From: Chromatiales bacterium
GTDB taxonomy: Bacteria > Pseudomonadota > Gammaproteobacteria > Steroidobacterales > GCA-2729495
Length of the DNA: 64,000 bases
Assembly: GCA_016789845.1 (NCBI GenBank)
Contig: JAEUQA010000067.1
Span: 186,001-250,000, forward strand
Reading direction: 5' to 3'
Below are positions 9,539-19,014 of the stretch, in pieces. The translations under genes and the position numbers were made by a program. How positions within the stretch are numbered: position 1 is the first letter of the stretch; every line of letters starts with the position of its first letter. The notes under the pieces were generated by a model. It did no database searches and was not told the origin of the DNA. It saw only the letters and a list, made by a program, of their open reading frames with translations.

Positions 9539-10420
9539 ATGTCGATAGCAGCAAACCTCGTCAAGGACCTCCGCGACCGCACCGGCGCCGGCATGATGGA
9601 GTGCAAGAAGGCGCTCGTTGATTCCAGTGGCGATATCGATGCGGCCGTGGAACTCCTTCGCACCCGCGGCCAGGCCAAGGCCGAGAAGAAGGCTGGCCGC
9701 ATCGCCGCCGAGGGCCAGATCCTGACTGCCGTCAGTCCCAAGGGCGACGTCACGGCCATCATGGAGGTCAACTGTGAAACCGACTTCGTGGCCAAGGACG
9801 AGAACTTCCAGCGCTTTGCGCGGGCTGCCGCGGACCTGGCGGCCAGGGAACAGCCCGCCACGGTCGAGCAGTTGATGGCGCTCCGCCTCCCCCAGGAGGG
9901 GCAGTCGCTGGAGGAGGCCCGCCGCGATCTCGTCGCCAAGATCGGCGAGAACATCGGTGTCCGGCGGGTCGAATACGTCCGGCCGGCGGGCACGCTGGCC
10001 GGCTATTTCCATGGCACCCGCATTGGCGTGCTCGTGGACGTGGAGGGTGGCGATATCGACCTCGGGAAGGACCTGGCAATGCACATCGCCGCCAGCAACC
10101 CCCGCTACCTGTCGCCGGAAGAAGTTCCCGAGACCCTGCGGGCCAACGAGCGCCGCATCCTCACCGAGCAGGCTGCCGGCGAGGGCAAGCCGCCCGAGAT
10201 CGTCGCCAAGATGGTCGAAGGCCGGCTGCGCAAGTTCCTGAACGAGATCGCGCTCGTGGGCCAGCCGTTCGTCAAGGACCCGGACAAGACCGTCGCCAAG
10301 CTGCTCAAGGACCGGGGCGCCCGTGTACACCGGTTCGTGCGGCTTGAGGTTGGCGAGGGTATCGAGAAGAAGTCGGAGAATATTGCCGAGGCTGTGGCGG
10401 CCATGCACTCCCAGGGGTGA
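9539..10420 (+). CDS. tsf: Elongation factor Ts
   Basis: Guanine-nucleotide exchange factor for EF-Tu. The N-terminal UBA-like segment LVKDLRDRTGAGMMECKKAL and the exchange motif CETDFVAKDENF are diagnostic. The product has 293 residues against 283 in E. coli. The start is the ATG preceded by CAGGAGAG. It is co-transcribed with rpsB. Confidence 0.98.
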   Translation: MSIAANLVKDLRDRTGAGMMECKKALVDSSGDIDAAVELLRTRGQAKAEKKAGRIAAEGQILTAVSPKGDVTAIMEVNCETDFVAKDENFQRFARAAADLAAREQPATVEQLMALRLPQEGQSLEEARRDLVAKIGENIGVRRVEYVRPAGTLAGYFHGTRIGVLVDVEGGDIDLGKDLAMHIAASNPRYLSPEEVPETLRANERRILTEQAAGEGKPPEIVAKMVEGRLRKFLNEIALVGQPFVKDPDKTVAKLLKDRGARVHRFVRLEVGEGIEKKSENIAEAVAAMHSQG

Positions 10421-10472
10421 CGCCGGCCTCGTTCCCCGGGAAGTCGGCCGGACCCGCGGGGGCCAAATCCGG

Positions 10473-10484
10473 TAGAATCGCGCC
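10473..10484 (+). promoter_or_regulatory. Candidate -10 element upstream of pyrH
   Basis: TAGAAT at 10473-10478 is followed at once by CGCGCC, a -10/discriminator pattern that recurs in this window. The best -35 candidate is weak (CGGACC, 3/6, spacing 18). It sits in the 109-base tsf-pyrH gap and could give pyrH-frr-uppS its own start. Confidence 0.3.
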
Positions 10485-10529
10485 ACTTTCGAGTTCCTCA
10501 ACCCTCCGGTCGCGCACGGTTTCTGGCCC

Positions 10530-11252
10530 ATGAACGAATCACGTCCCCTGTACCGGCGCATCCTGCTGAAGCTGAGCGGGGAGGCGCTGATGGGGAACGG
10601 CGACTATGGCATCCATCCCGACGTCCTCACCCGCATCGCCAACGAGGTCAAGGATGTCAGGGCCCTGGGCGTGCAGCTCGGCATCGTGATCGGCGGCGGC
10701 AACATTTTTCGCGGCGCCGGACTTGCGCGGGCCGGCATGGATCGCGTCACCGGCGACCACATGGGCATGCTGGCCACGGTCATCAACGCGCTGGCCCTGC
10801 AGGATGCCCTGGAGCGCGTGGGCTGCCACGCCCGGGTGATGTCCGCCCTGCAGATCCACGAGGTCAGCGAGGACTACATTCGCCGCCGGGCGATCCGCCA
10901 CCTGGAAAAGGGCCGGGTCACGATCTTTGCAGCTGGCACCGGCAACCCGTTCTTCACCACGGACACCGCGGCGGCCCTGCGGGCCATCGAGGTTGGTGCC
11001 GACATCCTCGTCAAGGGCACCCAGGTCGACGGAGTGTACACGGCCGACCCCAAGAAGGATCCCGGCGCGAAGCGCTACGACCGGCTCACCTTCGACCGGG
11101 TGATCAACGACAAACTCAATGTCATGGACACCACGGCCGTGGTCATGTGCCGTGAGAACAGCGTCCCGATCCGGGTCTTCAACCTGCAGGTGGCTGGCGA
11201 GTTGCTCAGGCTGGCCCGGGGCGAGGACGTCGGGACCCTGGTGGCCGCCTAG
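10530..11252 (+). CDS. pyrH: Uridylate kinase
   Basis: Phosphorylates UMP to UDP, feeding RNA, UDP-sugar and CTP synthesis. It is a 240-residue amino-acid-kinase-fold enzyme. Visible motifs are [42 protein letters not shown] (UMP site) and [17 protein letters not shown]. Its length is the same as the E. coli enzyme (241). It is followed by frr after 36 bases, the standard order. Confidence 0.98.
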   Translation: MNESRPLYRRILLKLSGEALMGNGDYGIHPDVLTRIANEVKDVRALGVQLGIVIGGGNIFRGAGLARAGMDRVTGDHMGMLATVINALALQDALERVGCHARVMSALQIHEVSEDYIRRRAIRHLEKGRVTIFAAGTGNPFFTTDTAAALRAIEVGADILVKGTQVDGVYTADPKKDPGAKRYDRLTFDRVINDKLNVMDTTAVVMCRENSVPIRVFNLQVAGELLRLARGEDVGTLVAA

Positions 11253-11288
11253 CAGGGGTCGGCCAGCGGCGGGCAAAGGGGAGGCAGC

Positions 11289-11846
11289 GTGATTAACGAG
11301 ATCCGGCAGGACGCAGATCAGCGCATGGCCAAATGCGTCACAGCAATGGGCCAGGCGTTACGTAAACTCCGCACAGGGAGGGCCAGTCCCAGCCTGCTGG
11401 AGCATCTGATGGTCGAGTATTACGGCACCACCGTGCCCCTGTCACAGACCGCCAACATTGCGGTCGAGGATGCCCGCACGCTGACGGTCACTCCCTGGGA
11501 GAAGGGCATGGTCGGCGTGATAGAAAAGGCCATCATGAGCGCGAACCTGGGGTTTACCCCGGTGACGGCCGGCACGGTCATTCGCGTGCCACTGCCGGTG
11601 CTTACCGAGGAGCGACGCCGGGACCTGGCGAAGCTCGTCAAGCAAGAGGCCGAGTTGGGCCGGGTGGCCGTGCGCAACGTCAGGCGGGACGCCATGACCG
11701 ACATCAAGGAAGCCCTCAAGGAAAAGCTGATCAACGAGGACCTGGAACGCCAGGGGGCCCAGCAGATCCAGGACCTCACCGACAGGCACGTGGCGGAAAT
11801 CGATCGGATCTCCGAAGAAAAACAAAAAGAAATCATGGAGTTCTAG
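11289..11846 (+). CDS. frr: Ribosome recycling factor
   Basis: Works with EF-G to split post-termination ribosomes. The 185-residue product has the family features LRTGRASPSLLEHLMVEYYG, PLSQTANI and the C-terminal three-helix segment ending KQKEIMEF. It starts at GTG, preceded by GGGGAGG. Length equals that of E. coli RRF. Confidence 0.98.
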   Translation: MINEIRQDADQRMAKCVTAMGQALRKLRTGRASPSLLEHLMVEYYGTTVPLSQTANIAVEDARTLTVTPWEKGMVGVIEKAIMSANLGFTPVTAGTVIRVPLPVLTEERRRDLAKLVKQEAELGRVAVRNVRRDAMTDIKEALKEKLINEDLERQGAQQIQDLTDRHVAEIDRISEEKQKEIMEF

Positions 11847-11880
11847 GGATTACCTCGCGCAGGACCAAGGACGGATTCTC

Positions 11881-12630
11881 ATGACCAGCAGCGACAACTT
11901 TCGGCCGATTCGACCGACCCACGTCGCGATCATCATGGACGGCAATGGCCGCTGGGCGACCCGCAATGGCAAGCCCCGGCACGCCGGTCACCGGGCGGGC
12001 GTCAAGTCCGCCCGGGAAGTGGTCGAGGCCTGCGCCGAGTCGGACGTGAAGGTGCTCACCCTGTTCGCCTTCAGCAGCGAGAACTGGAAGCGCCCGCCCA
12101 GCGAGGTGGATGCGCTGATGAGGCTGTTCGTCGAGGTCCTGCAGCGCGAAGTGGATACGCTCCACGAGAACGGCATCCAGTTGCGCTTCATCGGTGCGCG
12201 GGAGAGCCTGCCGACGATCCTCCGCAAGCGGATGGCGGACGCCGAGGCGCGGACTGCCGCGAATTCGCGGATGACCCTGGTCCTGGCCGTGGCCTACGGT
12301 GGCCAGTGGGACATGGTGCAGGCCATGCGCCGGATCAGCCAGAAGGTGCGTTCGGGCGACCTGGATCCCGCCGACATCGACGAGGCAGTCATCGACCGGC
12401 ACCGGGCCCTTGCCGGCCTGCCCTCGCCGGACCTGCTCATCCGCACGGGCGGTGAACAGCGCGTCAGCAATTTCCTGCTCTGGGACCTGGCTTACACTGA
12501 GCTGTGCTTCACCGATACGCTCTGGCCCGATTTCGGCGCCGACCAGATTGCCCGGGCGCTGGAATTCTTCAGCCAGCGTCAGCGGCGCTTTGGACGGACC
12601 GGGGATCAGCTCGAGGCCATCGCGGACTGA
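11881..12630 (+). CDS. uppS: Undecaprenyl diphosphate synthase (cis-prenyltransferase)
   Basis: Condenses eight isopentenyl diphosphates with farnesyl diphosphate to make the C55 lipid carrier for peptidoglycan and O-antigen. The signature HVAIIMDGNGRWA carries the catalytic Asp. FAFSSENWKRP and the C-terminal SDLLIRTGGE-like region (PDLLIRTGGEQRVSNFLLWD) are also present. The product has 249 residues against 253 in E. coli. Its need for isopentenyl diphosphate makes the missing dxr and ispDF genes in this window relevant. Confidence 0.98.
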   Translation: MTSSDNFRPIRPTHVAIIMDGNGRWATRNGKPRHAGHRAGVKSAREVVEACAESDVKVLTLFAFSSENWKRPPSEVDALMRLFVEVLQREVDTLHENGIQLRFIGARESLPTILRKRMADAEARTAANSRMTLVLAVAYGGQWDMVQAMRRISQKVRSGDLDPADIDEAVIDRHRALAGLPSPDLLIRTGGEQRVSNFLLWDLAYTELCFTDTLWPDFGADQIARALEFFSQRQRRFGRTGDQLEAIAD

Positions 12631-12661
12631 CTCTCCTCGCAACCGGGTGGTGCACTGGGCC

Positions 12662-13474
12662 ATGAGCCAGCTGTCCCAACGCGTGCTCACCGCCATCCCC
12701 CTCCTGGCCGGCCTGCTGCTGGTCCTCTTCCTTGCTCCCGTGTGGGTTGCCGCCCTGGTCGGAGGCCTCGTGATGGTCCTCGGCGCCTGGGAGTGGTCGG
12801 CATTCCTGGGCTGGCGGCGGCCAGGATGGCGGGCCGCCTATGCCGGCAGCATTGCGCTCCTGCTGGTTGCCGCCAGCTGGCTGGTGCCCGCCGTCATCGC
12901 CCTCGACGCGGTGCTGTACGTCGCCCTGCTCTGGTGGGTGGCGGCCCTGGTATGGATCCTCCGCTACCCGACGGCGGTACCGACGCTCGTCGCGATCATT
13001 GCCGGCACCCTGGTGCTCGTACCCGCCTGGCTGGCGCTCGTCGCCATCCTGAGCGTCCCGGCCCGCGGGCCATCGCTGGCACTGGTGGCGCTCTGCACCA
13101 TCTTTGCCGCCGACATTGGCGCGTACTTTGCCGGCCGCCGGTTCGGGCGCGTCAGGCTGGCCCCCCAGGTGAGTCCCGGCAAGACCTGGGAAGGGCTCTT
13201 CGGCGGGATCCTGCTGGCCATGCTGACGTCGGTCGCCGGCGGCCTGCTGGTTGGGCTGCCACCTGCGGGGATGATTGCCGTGGGTCTCGGGGTAGCAGCC
13301 CTTTCGGTCGTGGGTGACCTGACGGAGAGCATGTTCAAGCGCAGTATCGGCGCCAAGGACAGCGGGCACCTGATTCCGGGGCACGGTGGTGTCCTCGATC
13401 GCCTCGACAGCATCACCGCCGCGCTGCCGCTGTTTGCACTGGCGCTGTCCTGGCTCGGCCTCATCGCCCCCTGA
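12662..13474 (+). CDS. cdsA: Phosphatidate cytidylyltransferase (CDP-diglyceride synthase)
   Basis: Makes CDP-diacylglycerol from CTP and phosphatidate at the inner membrane, the branch point of phospholipid synthesis. The 270-residue protein is almost entirely hydrophobic helices. It ends with the family signature SMFKRSIGAKDSGHLIPGHG followed by GVLDRLD. The start is ATG in GGGCCATGAGCCAG; an upstream GTG at 12650 is possible. In most relatives dxr follows cdsA, but here rseP comes next after 63 bases. Confidence 0.96.
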   Translation: MSQLSQRVLTAIPLLAGLLLVLFLAPVWVAALVGGLVMVLGAWEWSAFLGWRRPGWRAAYAGSIALLLVAASWLVPAVIALDAVLYVALLWWVAALVWILRYPTAVPTLVAIIAGTLVLVPAWLALVAILSVPARGPSLALVALCTIFAADIGAYFAGRRFGRVRLAPQVSPGKTWEGLFGGILLAMLTSVAGGLLVGLPPAGMIAVGLGVAALSVVGDLTESMFKRSIGAKDSGHLIPGHGGVLDRLDSITAALPLFALALSWLGLIAP

Positions 13475-13524
13475 CCGCGGGCCGGCCGGGCGCGGTCTTA
13501 AGGGCAAGCTCCGGCGTAATGCCT

Positions 13525-13537
13525 TAAGATTCGCGCC
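13525..13537 (+). promoter_or_regulatory. Candidate -10 box abutting the rseP start
   Basis: TAAGAT followed by TCGCGCC runs straight into the rseP ATG, with no Shine-Dalgarno sequence between. If it is used, transcription would begin at or next to the start codon, giving a leaderless message. No convincing -35 box was found. Confidence 0.25.
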
Positions 13538-14929
13538 ATGTCACAGATCCTGACGTCCCTCCTGGCGTTCGTGGTGGCCATCGGGCTGCTCGTCGCCATA
13601 CACGAATACGGTCATTACATCGTTGCCCGTCTCCTCGGGGTCAAGGTCCTCCGCTACTCGATCGGCTTCGGCCGGGTGCTCTGGTCCCGGCGTTCCGGTC
13701 CCGACCAGACGGAGTACTGCCTGTCGGCAATCCCCCTCGGCGGTTACGTGAAGCTGCTGGACGAGCGGGACTGCGCCGTGACCTTTGCGGAGCGGGGACG
13801 GGCCTTCAACCGGCAGTCCGCTGCGTCGCGCATAGCCATCCTCTCGGCGGGTCCTGCCTTCAACCTGCTGTTTGCGATCCTGGCCTACACGGTGATGTTC
13901 GTGAGCGGCGTGCCCGGCATGAAACCGGTCGTTGGCCCCGTCGAGGAAGGGTCCATGGCGGCCTCTGCCGGCCTGCGGGAAGGTGACACCATCGTGGCGG
14001 TCGGCGACCGGCGGGTCTTTACCTGGGAGGGCGCCACCATCGCCATGCTCGACGGCATGCTGGCGGATGGCGCCATGCGCCTTGCGGTGGATGACGGCAC
14101 GGGCAACGAGCGCCCGGTCATCCTGCGCACGGCCGGGCGTGAATCCGAGCTCACCGAGCCCGGCCAGCTCTTCGCCCGGCTGGGCCTTCAACCCTGGTCA
14201 CCAGAGCCGGAACCCGTGATCGGCGAGCTCACGCCGGGGGGCGCTGCCGAAGCCGCGGGTTTCCAGCCGGGTGACCGGATCCTGAGCGCCGACGGCACGC
14301 CAATAGCCACCTGGGCGGAGTGGGTCAGGATCGTGCGGGCCCGTCCGGGCGAGCGCCTGGACGTGACCCTGCGTCGCGGCGAGACGGAACTGCGACTGGC
14401 CGTGCAGGTGGCCTCCGAGCAGACCGCCGACGGCCGCATCGGGCGGATCGGCGCTGCGGTCCGCCTCCCGGAGGACCTGCTCGCGGCGATGCGGGCCGAG
14501 GAGCGCTACGGCCCGGTCGAGGCCCTGGCGCGGGCCACCGCCAAGACCTGGGAGATGAGTGCGCTGACCCTGCGGATGATCTGGCGCATGGTCGTGGGGG
14601 ATGTGTCGCCGAAGAACATCAGCGGGCCCATCAACATCGCCCAGTATGCGGGCGTGAGCGCCAGCATCGGCGCGTCGGCATTCCTGAGCTTCCTGGCCAT
14701 CGTCAGCATCAGCCTCGGCGTCCTGAACCTGCTGCCGGTGCCCATGCTGGACGGTGGCCAGATCGTCTACACCCTGGCAGAGTCGCTGAAGGGCGGTCCG
14801 CTATCGGAGCGGGCCCAGATGATCGGCCAGCAGGTTGGCATCGGCTTCCTGCTGGTGCTGATGAGCTTCGCGTTCTGGAATGACCTCTCCAGGGTCTTCC
14901 CTGGCTTCTTCTCCCGTCTGCTCGGCTGA
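13538..14929 (+). CDS. rseP: Site-2 intramembrane zinc protease RseP
   Basis: Cleaves membrane-embedded RseA after DegS, releasing sigma-E in the envelope stress response; RseP also clears signal peptides. The active site VAIHEYGHYIVARLLG (HExxH, about 22-37) lies in the first membrane helix. Two PDZ domains cover about 115-200 and 205-290. The third motif NLLPVPMLDGGQIVY near 405 carries the remaining zinc ligand. The product has 463 residues against 450 in E. coli. Its targets' operon, rpoE-rseA-rseB, is in the same window. Seven bases separate it from bamA. Confidence 0.97.
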   Translation: MSQILTSLLAFVVAIGLLVAIHEYGHYIVARLLGVKVLRYSIGFGRVLWSRRSGPDQTEYCLSAIPLGGYVKLLDERDCAVTFAERGRAFNRQSAASRIAILSAGPAFNLLFAILAYTVMFVSGVPGMKPVVGPVEEGSMAASAGLREGDTIVAVGDRRVFTWEGATIAMLDGMLADGAMRLAVDDGTGNERPVILRTAGRESELTEPGQLFARLGLQPWSPEPEPVIGELTPGGAAEAAGFQPGDRILSADGTPIATWAEWVRIVRARPGERLDVTLRRGETELRLAVQVASEQTADGRIGRIGAAVRLPEDLLAAMRAEERYGPVEALARATAKTWEMSALTLRMIWRMVVGDVSPKNISGPINIAQYAGVSASIGASAFLSFLAIVSISLGVLNLLPVPMLDGGQIVYTLAESLKGGPLSERAQMIGQQVGIGFLLVLMSFAFWNDLSRVFPGFFSRLLG

Positions 14930-14935
14930 TTCCCC

Positions 14936-17353
14936 ATGCATTTTCGAGTGGCGCGTGGAGCTCCTGTATGCAGCCTGCTGGCTGCCTTTTTGCTGACGGT
15001 CTGCTCGGTCATTACCGGGCCTGCGCGCGCCCAGGAGGAGCCGCTTGTCGTCCGCGGAATTCGCGTGGAGGGCCTGCAGCGCATCGCGGAGGGCACGGTT
15101 TTCAATTACCTTCCGGTCAACATCGGCGATCGCGTGGACGAGGCCCGGATCCGGGAGGCGATCCGCGCCGTGTATGGCACCGGATTCTTTCGTGACGTCG
15201 AGATCCGCTGGGACAACGGCACGCTCGTGGTCGCCGTCGCCGAGCGCCCCTCGATCTCCGACTTCACCATCACGGGCAACAAGGACATCAAGACGGAGGA
15301 CCTGCAGGAGCCCCTGGCCCGCATCGGCCTCAAGAAGGGCAGGACCTTCAACCAGTCGGTCCTCGACGAAGTCGAGCAGTCGCTGATCGACCAGTATTTC
15401 AGCCGGGGCAAGTACTCCGCCTCCGTCCAGGCCGAGGTCAAGGAGCTGCCGGACAACAAGGTCGACATCGCCATCACCATCAAGGAGGGCGACCGGGCCC
15501 GCATCAGGCAGATCAACCTGGTCGGCAACCGCAGCTTCTCCGACGAGGAGCTGCTGGAGCGCTTCGAGCTGAAGACGCCTACCTGGCTGTCCTTCATCCG
15601 CCAGGATGACCGTTACTCCAGGGAGGCCCTCTCGGGTGACCTGGAGAAGCTGCGGTCCTTCTACATGGACAGGGGGTTTGCCGACTTCGGCGTCGAATCA
15701 ACCCAGGTGGCGATCTCGCCCGACAAGCGCGACATATTCATCACGATCAACCTGCAGGAGGGTGAGCGCTACACGGTGAGCAACGTTCGCCTGGGCGGAG
15801 AGCTGGTGCTCCCGGAGGCGCAGCTGAATGCCTTCGTGCGCGTCAAGCCCGGCCAGACCTATTCCCAGCAGCTGATCACCCAGAGCGCCGACCTGATCCG
15901 CCTGCGGCTGTCGGAAGAGGGCTACGCGTTTGCTACTGTCGAGCCCGTTCCGGATCTCGACCGGAGTGCGAAGACGGCCTCGGTCACCCTGTACGTGGAG
16001 CCGAAGAACCGGGTCTACGTCCGCCGGATCAACTTCAATGGCACGTCCTCGGTCAACGACGAGGTATTTCGCCGGGAGATGCGCCAGTTCGAGGGAGGCT
16101 ACCTGTCCAACAGCCGGCTCGAGCGCTCCAAGATCCGCCTGCAGCGCCTGCCCTACATCGAGAAGGTCGAGGCGACGACCAATCCGGTGCCGGGCACTCC
16201 CGACCTGGTCGACCTGGATTTCAGCATCACCGAGGGCCTGCCGGGGCAGTTTGGTGGTGGCATCGGCTACTCGGAGTCCCAGAAGCTGATCCTGAACGGC
16301 AGCTTCATCCACACCAACTTCATGGGCAGCGGCAATCGCGTGCAGGCGGACATCAATTCGGGCCAGTACCGCACGGTCTACAGCTTCGCCTACACGGACC
16401 CCTACACCACCATCAACGAGGTGAGCCGCACGATCAGCGTGGCCTACCGGGACATCACCCAGTTCACGTCGGAGGCCTCGGACTTCTCCACCACGACGTT
16501 GTCCGCGTCGGTGGAGTACAGTTATCCGGTCACGGAGTTCCAGCGGCTGATCTTTGGCGGCACGTGGCAGAGTGCGGAACTGCTATCCGACAGCTTCAGC
16601 AGCCGTCAGGCCCAGCAGTGGGTACGGAACAACGGCGACACCGAAACCAGTTCCGTGACCGGCGGGTTCATCTACACGACGAATTTCGACACCTTCGAAC
16701 TGCTGGCGGGCTGGGTGTATGACAGCCGGAACCGCGCCCTGTTTGCGAGCCGTGGCGCCCGGCATCGCCTCGTGGCGAACACCACCATCCCGGGCAGTGA
16801 CGTGGAGTACTTCACCCTCAATTACAACTTCCAGCAGTACTGGCCCATCAACCGCTGGGCCACCATGCTGTTCAGCGTGGACCTGGGTTACGGAGCGGCG
16901 CTGGGGGACACCACGTCGCTGCCGCCCTACAAGAACTACTTCGGTGGCGGCCCGGATACCGTCCGGGGCTTCCGCGAGAACCAGTTGGGCCCCAAGGACG
17001 ACTTTGGCAACCCCTACGGTGGCGATACCCTAATTGCCGGCCAGGCCGAGTTCCTGCTGCCCATGCCCGAGAAATGGCAGAGCAGGGCCCGGTTCTCCCT
17101 GTTCTTCGACGTTGGCAACGTGTTTTCGCTGGGCGATGTCCAGTTCTACGACAAGACCAGGCTCAATCCGATCGAGTATGATTTCGACGCTGGCGAACTG
17201 AAGCAGTCGGTAGGAATCGCGGCGCAATGGCTGGCGCCCCTCGGACTGTTCCGCTTCAGCTATGCATTCCCTCTCAATGCCGAGGATGGCACCGCCACCC
17301 TCTATGGCGACGAGACGGAGCGTTTCCAGTTCTCCATTGGTGGCGCCTTCTAG
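14936..17353 (+). CDS. bamA: Outer membrane protein assembly factor BamA
   Basis: Central Omp85 component of the BAM complex, which inserts beta-barrel proteins into the outer membrane. It has a cleavable signal peptide (hydrophobic 12-28, PARAQEE cleavage region), five POTRA domains over about 38-435 and a 16-strand barrel to residue 805. The conserved loop-6 motif DTVRGFREN and a terminal Phe (QFSIGGAF) are present. Length is close to E. coli BamA (810). Its position between rseP and skp is canonical; sigma-E control is known for E. coli but no sigma-E box was seen directly upstream here. Confidence 0.98.
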   Translation: MHFRVARGAPVCSLLAAFLLTVCSVITGPARAQEEPLVVRGIRVEGLQRIAEGTVFNYLPVNIGDRVDEARIREAIRAVYGTGFFRDVEIRWDNGTLVVAVAERPSISDFTITGNKDIKTEDLQEPLARIGLKKGRTFNQSVLDEVEQSLIDQYFSRGKYSASVQAEVKELPDNKVDIAITIKEGDRARIRQINLVGNRSFSDEELLERFELKTPTWLSFIRQDDRYSREALSGDLEKLRSFYMDRGFADFGVESTQVAISPDKRDIFITINLQEGERYTVSNVRLGGELVLPEAQLNAFVRVKPGQTYSQQLITQSADLIRLRLSEEGYAFATVEPVPDLDRSAKTASVTLYVEPKNRVYVRRINFNGTSSVNDEVFRREMRQFEGGYLSNSRLERSKIRLQRLPYIEKVEATTNPVPGTPDLVDLDFSITEGLPGQFGGGIGYSESQKLILNGSFIHTNFMGSGNRVQADINSGQYRTVYSFAYTDPYTTINEVSRTISVAYRDITQFTSEASDFSTTTLSASVEYSYPVTEFQRLIFGGTWQSAELLSDSFSSRQAQQWVRNNGDTETSSVTGGFIYTTNFDTFELLAGWVYDSRNRALFASRGARHRLVANTTIPGSDVEYFTLNYNFQQYWPINRWATMLFSVDLGYGAALGDTTSLPPYKNYFGGGPDTVRGFRENQLGPKDDFGNPYGGDTLIAGQAEFLLPMPEKWQSRARFSLFFDVGNVFSLGDVQFYDKTRLNPIEYDFDAGELKQSVGIAAQWLAPLGLFRFSYAFPLNAEDGTATLYGDETERFQFSIGGAF

Positions 17354-17387
17354 GCGCGGCCGTTCAAACACAAGGCAAGGGAAAGAA

Positions 17388-17933
17388 ATGTTTCACGTGA
17401 ATAGAGTCACACCGGTCCTCGCCACGCTGGCGGCTGTCATGCTGGTCATGCCCTCGATGGTCCAGGCCCAGCAGGCGCCAAAGGCTCTCAAGGTGGGCTT
17501 CGTCAACGTCCAGCGGCTGCTCATCGAGTCCCCCCAGGCAAACGCGGCGAACCGCGCCCTGGAGAACGAGTTTGCGCCCCGGCAGCGGGACCTGCAGGCA
17601 AAGCAGAAGGCGTTCAAGGATCGCGCCGACAAGTTCCAGAAGGATGGCGCCGTGATGGGCGCCGACGAGCGGCGCAATGCGGAGAACGACCTCCGCAGGG
17701 ACGAGCGCGAACTGCAGCGGCAGATCGAGGAACTCCGGGAGGACCTCAACAACCGGAAGAACGAGGAGCTCGGCAAGCTGCGGATCAACGTGCTCCGCCA
17801 GATCGAGGGCTTTGCCAAGCAGGGCGGCTATGACCTGATCGTCAGCGATGCCCTGTACGTGAGTCCGGCGCTCGATGTGACCAGCCAGGTTCTCCAGGGC
17901 CTGCAGTCCGGGTCGGCGCCGGCGAAGCCCTGA
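17388..17933 (+). CDS. skp: Periplasmic chaperone Skp (OmpH family)
   Basis: Trimeric holdase that carries unfolded outer-membrane proteins to the BAM complex. The 181-residue product has a signal peptide ending PSMVQAQQ, then the beta-strand core segment [13 protein letters not shown] long charged coiled coil (about 60-140, rich in [10 protein letters not shown] and [10 protein letters not shown] patterns) forms the tentacle, and a closing [15 protein letters not shown] strand follows. The ATG is preceded by AAGGGAAAG. Confidence 0.95.
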   Translation: MFHVNRVTPVLATLAAVMLVMPSMVQAQQAPKALKVGFVNVQRLLIESPQANAANRALENEFAPRQRDLQAKQKAFKDRADKFQKDGAVMGADERRNAENDLRRDERELQRQIEELREDLNNRKNEELGKLRINVLRQIEGFAKQGGYDLIVSDALYVSPALDVTSQVLQGLQSGSAPAKP

Positions 17934-17949
17934 ATGCCGAGCGCCTGAC

Positions 17950-19014
17950 ATGGGCGTCACTCTGGGCCTGCTCGCGGTGCGCCATGGCTGCGAGCTCCGG
18001 GGCGAGCCCGGGAAGGTCGTTGATCGCGTCGCGACGCTGGCCCGGGCTGATGACCGCTCACTGACGTTCCTCGCCAATGCCGCGTACCGGAGCCAGCTTG
18101 CGGACACCCGTGCCGCCGCCGTGATCCTTGCTCCTGCCGACGCGGGCGACTGCCCCGTCGACGCCCTCGTCACGCGGGATCCCTACGTCGCCTATGCGCG
18201 AATCGCCGCGGAGCTGCATCCGGCGCCGGGTCCGCAGCCGGGGATCCATCCCACGGCCGTGGCTGGTCCCGGCGTTGTGATACCCGCGTCCTGCGAGATC
18301 GGCCCGGGCGTCGTGCTGGGGCGGGGTGTCGTCCTGGGCGAACGGGTGGTCCTGGGGCCCCGCACGATCCTTGGCGATCGCGTTTCGGTGGGCGCCGACA
18401 CGCGGCTAATGCCGGGCGTCACGGTCTACGCCGGCGTGCGGATCGGCGCCCGTTGCGTCCTGCACACCGGCGTCGTCATTGGCTCCGACGGTTTTGGCTT
18501 CGCCCGGGAGCGCGAGGGCAGCTACGTGAAGGTGCCCCAGCTGGGCAGCGTCGTCGTGGGTGACGACGTGGAGATCGGGGCCAACACCACCGTGGACCGG
18601 GGTGCCATCGACGACACGGTCATCGGCAACGGCGTGAAGCTCGATAACCAGATCCAGGTCGGGCACAATGTGCGTATCGGCGAGCACACGGTGATCGCGG
18701 CCCAGACGGGCATTTCCGGCAGCGCCACGATCGGTGCCCGGTGCACGATCGGTGGCCAGGCGGGCTTTGCGGGCCACATCGTGGTGGCAGACGACGTCGT
18801 CATCGGCGGCGGCACCGGCGTCACGGGGTCGATCCGGGCAGCCGGGATCTACGCCGGCGGCGGCACGCCAGCTGACCAGATCTCCCGCTGGCGCCGGAAC
18901 ATGGCGCGCTTCGGCCAGCTGGACGAGCTCGCGAAACGCGTGCGCAGCCTGGAGAAGCGCCTGTCGGACCTCATCACGCCCGGATCAACCCCGCCTGGAT
19001 CACCGCAGCCGTGA
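17950..19014 (+). CDS. lpxD: UDP-3-O-acylglucosamine N-acyltransferase LpxD
   Basis: Adds the second, N-linked acyl chain in lipid A synthesis using acyl-ACP. The 354-residue enzyme has an N-terminal uridine-binding domain (about 1-100), a left-handed beta-helix of hexapeptide repeats, and the catalytic His region [16 protein letters not shown] near 240. A C-terminal helix follows ([19 protein letters not shown]). It overlaps lpxA by four bases (GTGA). The fabZ gene normally found between lpxD and lpxA is missing. Confidence 0.97.
   Translation: MGVTLGLLAVRHGCELRGEPGKVVDRVATLARADDRSLTFLANAAYRSQLADTRAAAVILAPADAGDCPVDALVTRDPYVAYARIAAELHPAPGPQPGIHPTAVAGPGVVIPASCEIGPGVVLGRGVVLGERVVLGPRTILGDRVSVGADTRLMPGVTVYAGVRIGARCVLHTGVVIGSDGFGFAREREGSYVKVPQLGSVVVGDDVEIGANTTVDRGAIDDTVIGNGVKLDNQIQVGHNVRIGEHTVIAAQTGISGSATIGARCTIGGQAGFAGHIVVADDVVIGGGTGVTGSIRAAGIYAGGGTPADQISRWRRNMARFGQLDELAKRVRSLEKRLSDLITPGSTPPGSPQP

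Noticed and set aside
10423..10452. CCGGCC/GGCCGG pairing after tsf as a terminator
   Set aside because: The stem is short, the loop long, and no T-run follows; such GC pairs are common at this base composition.
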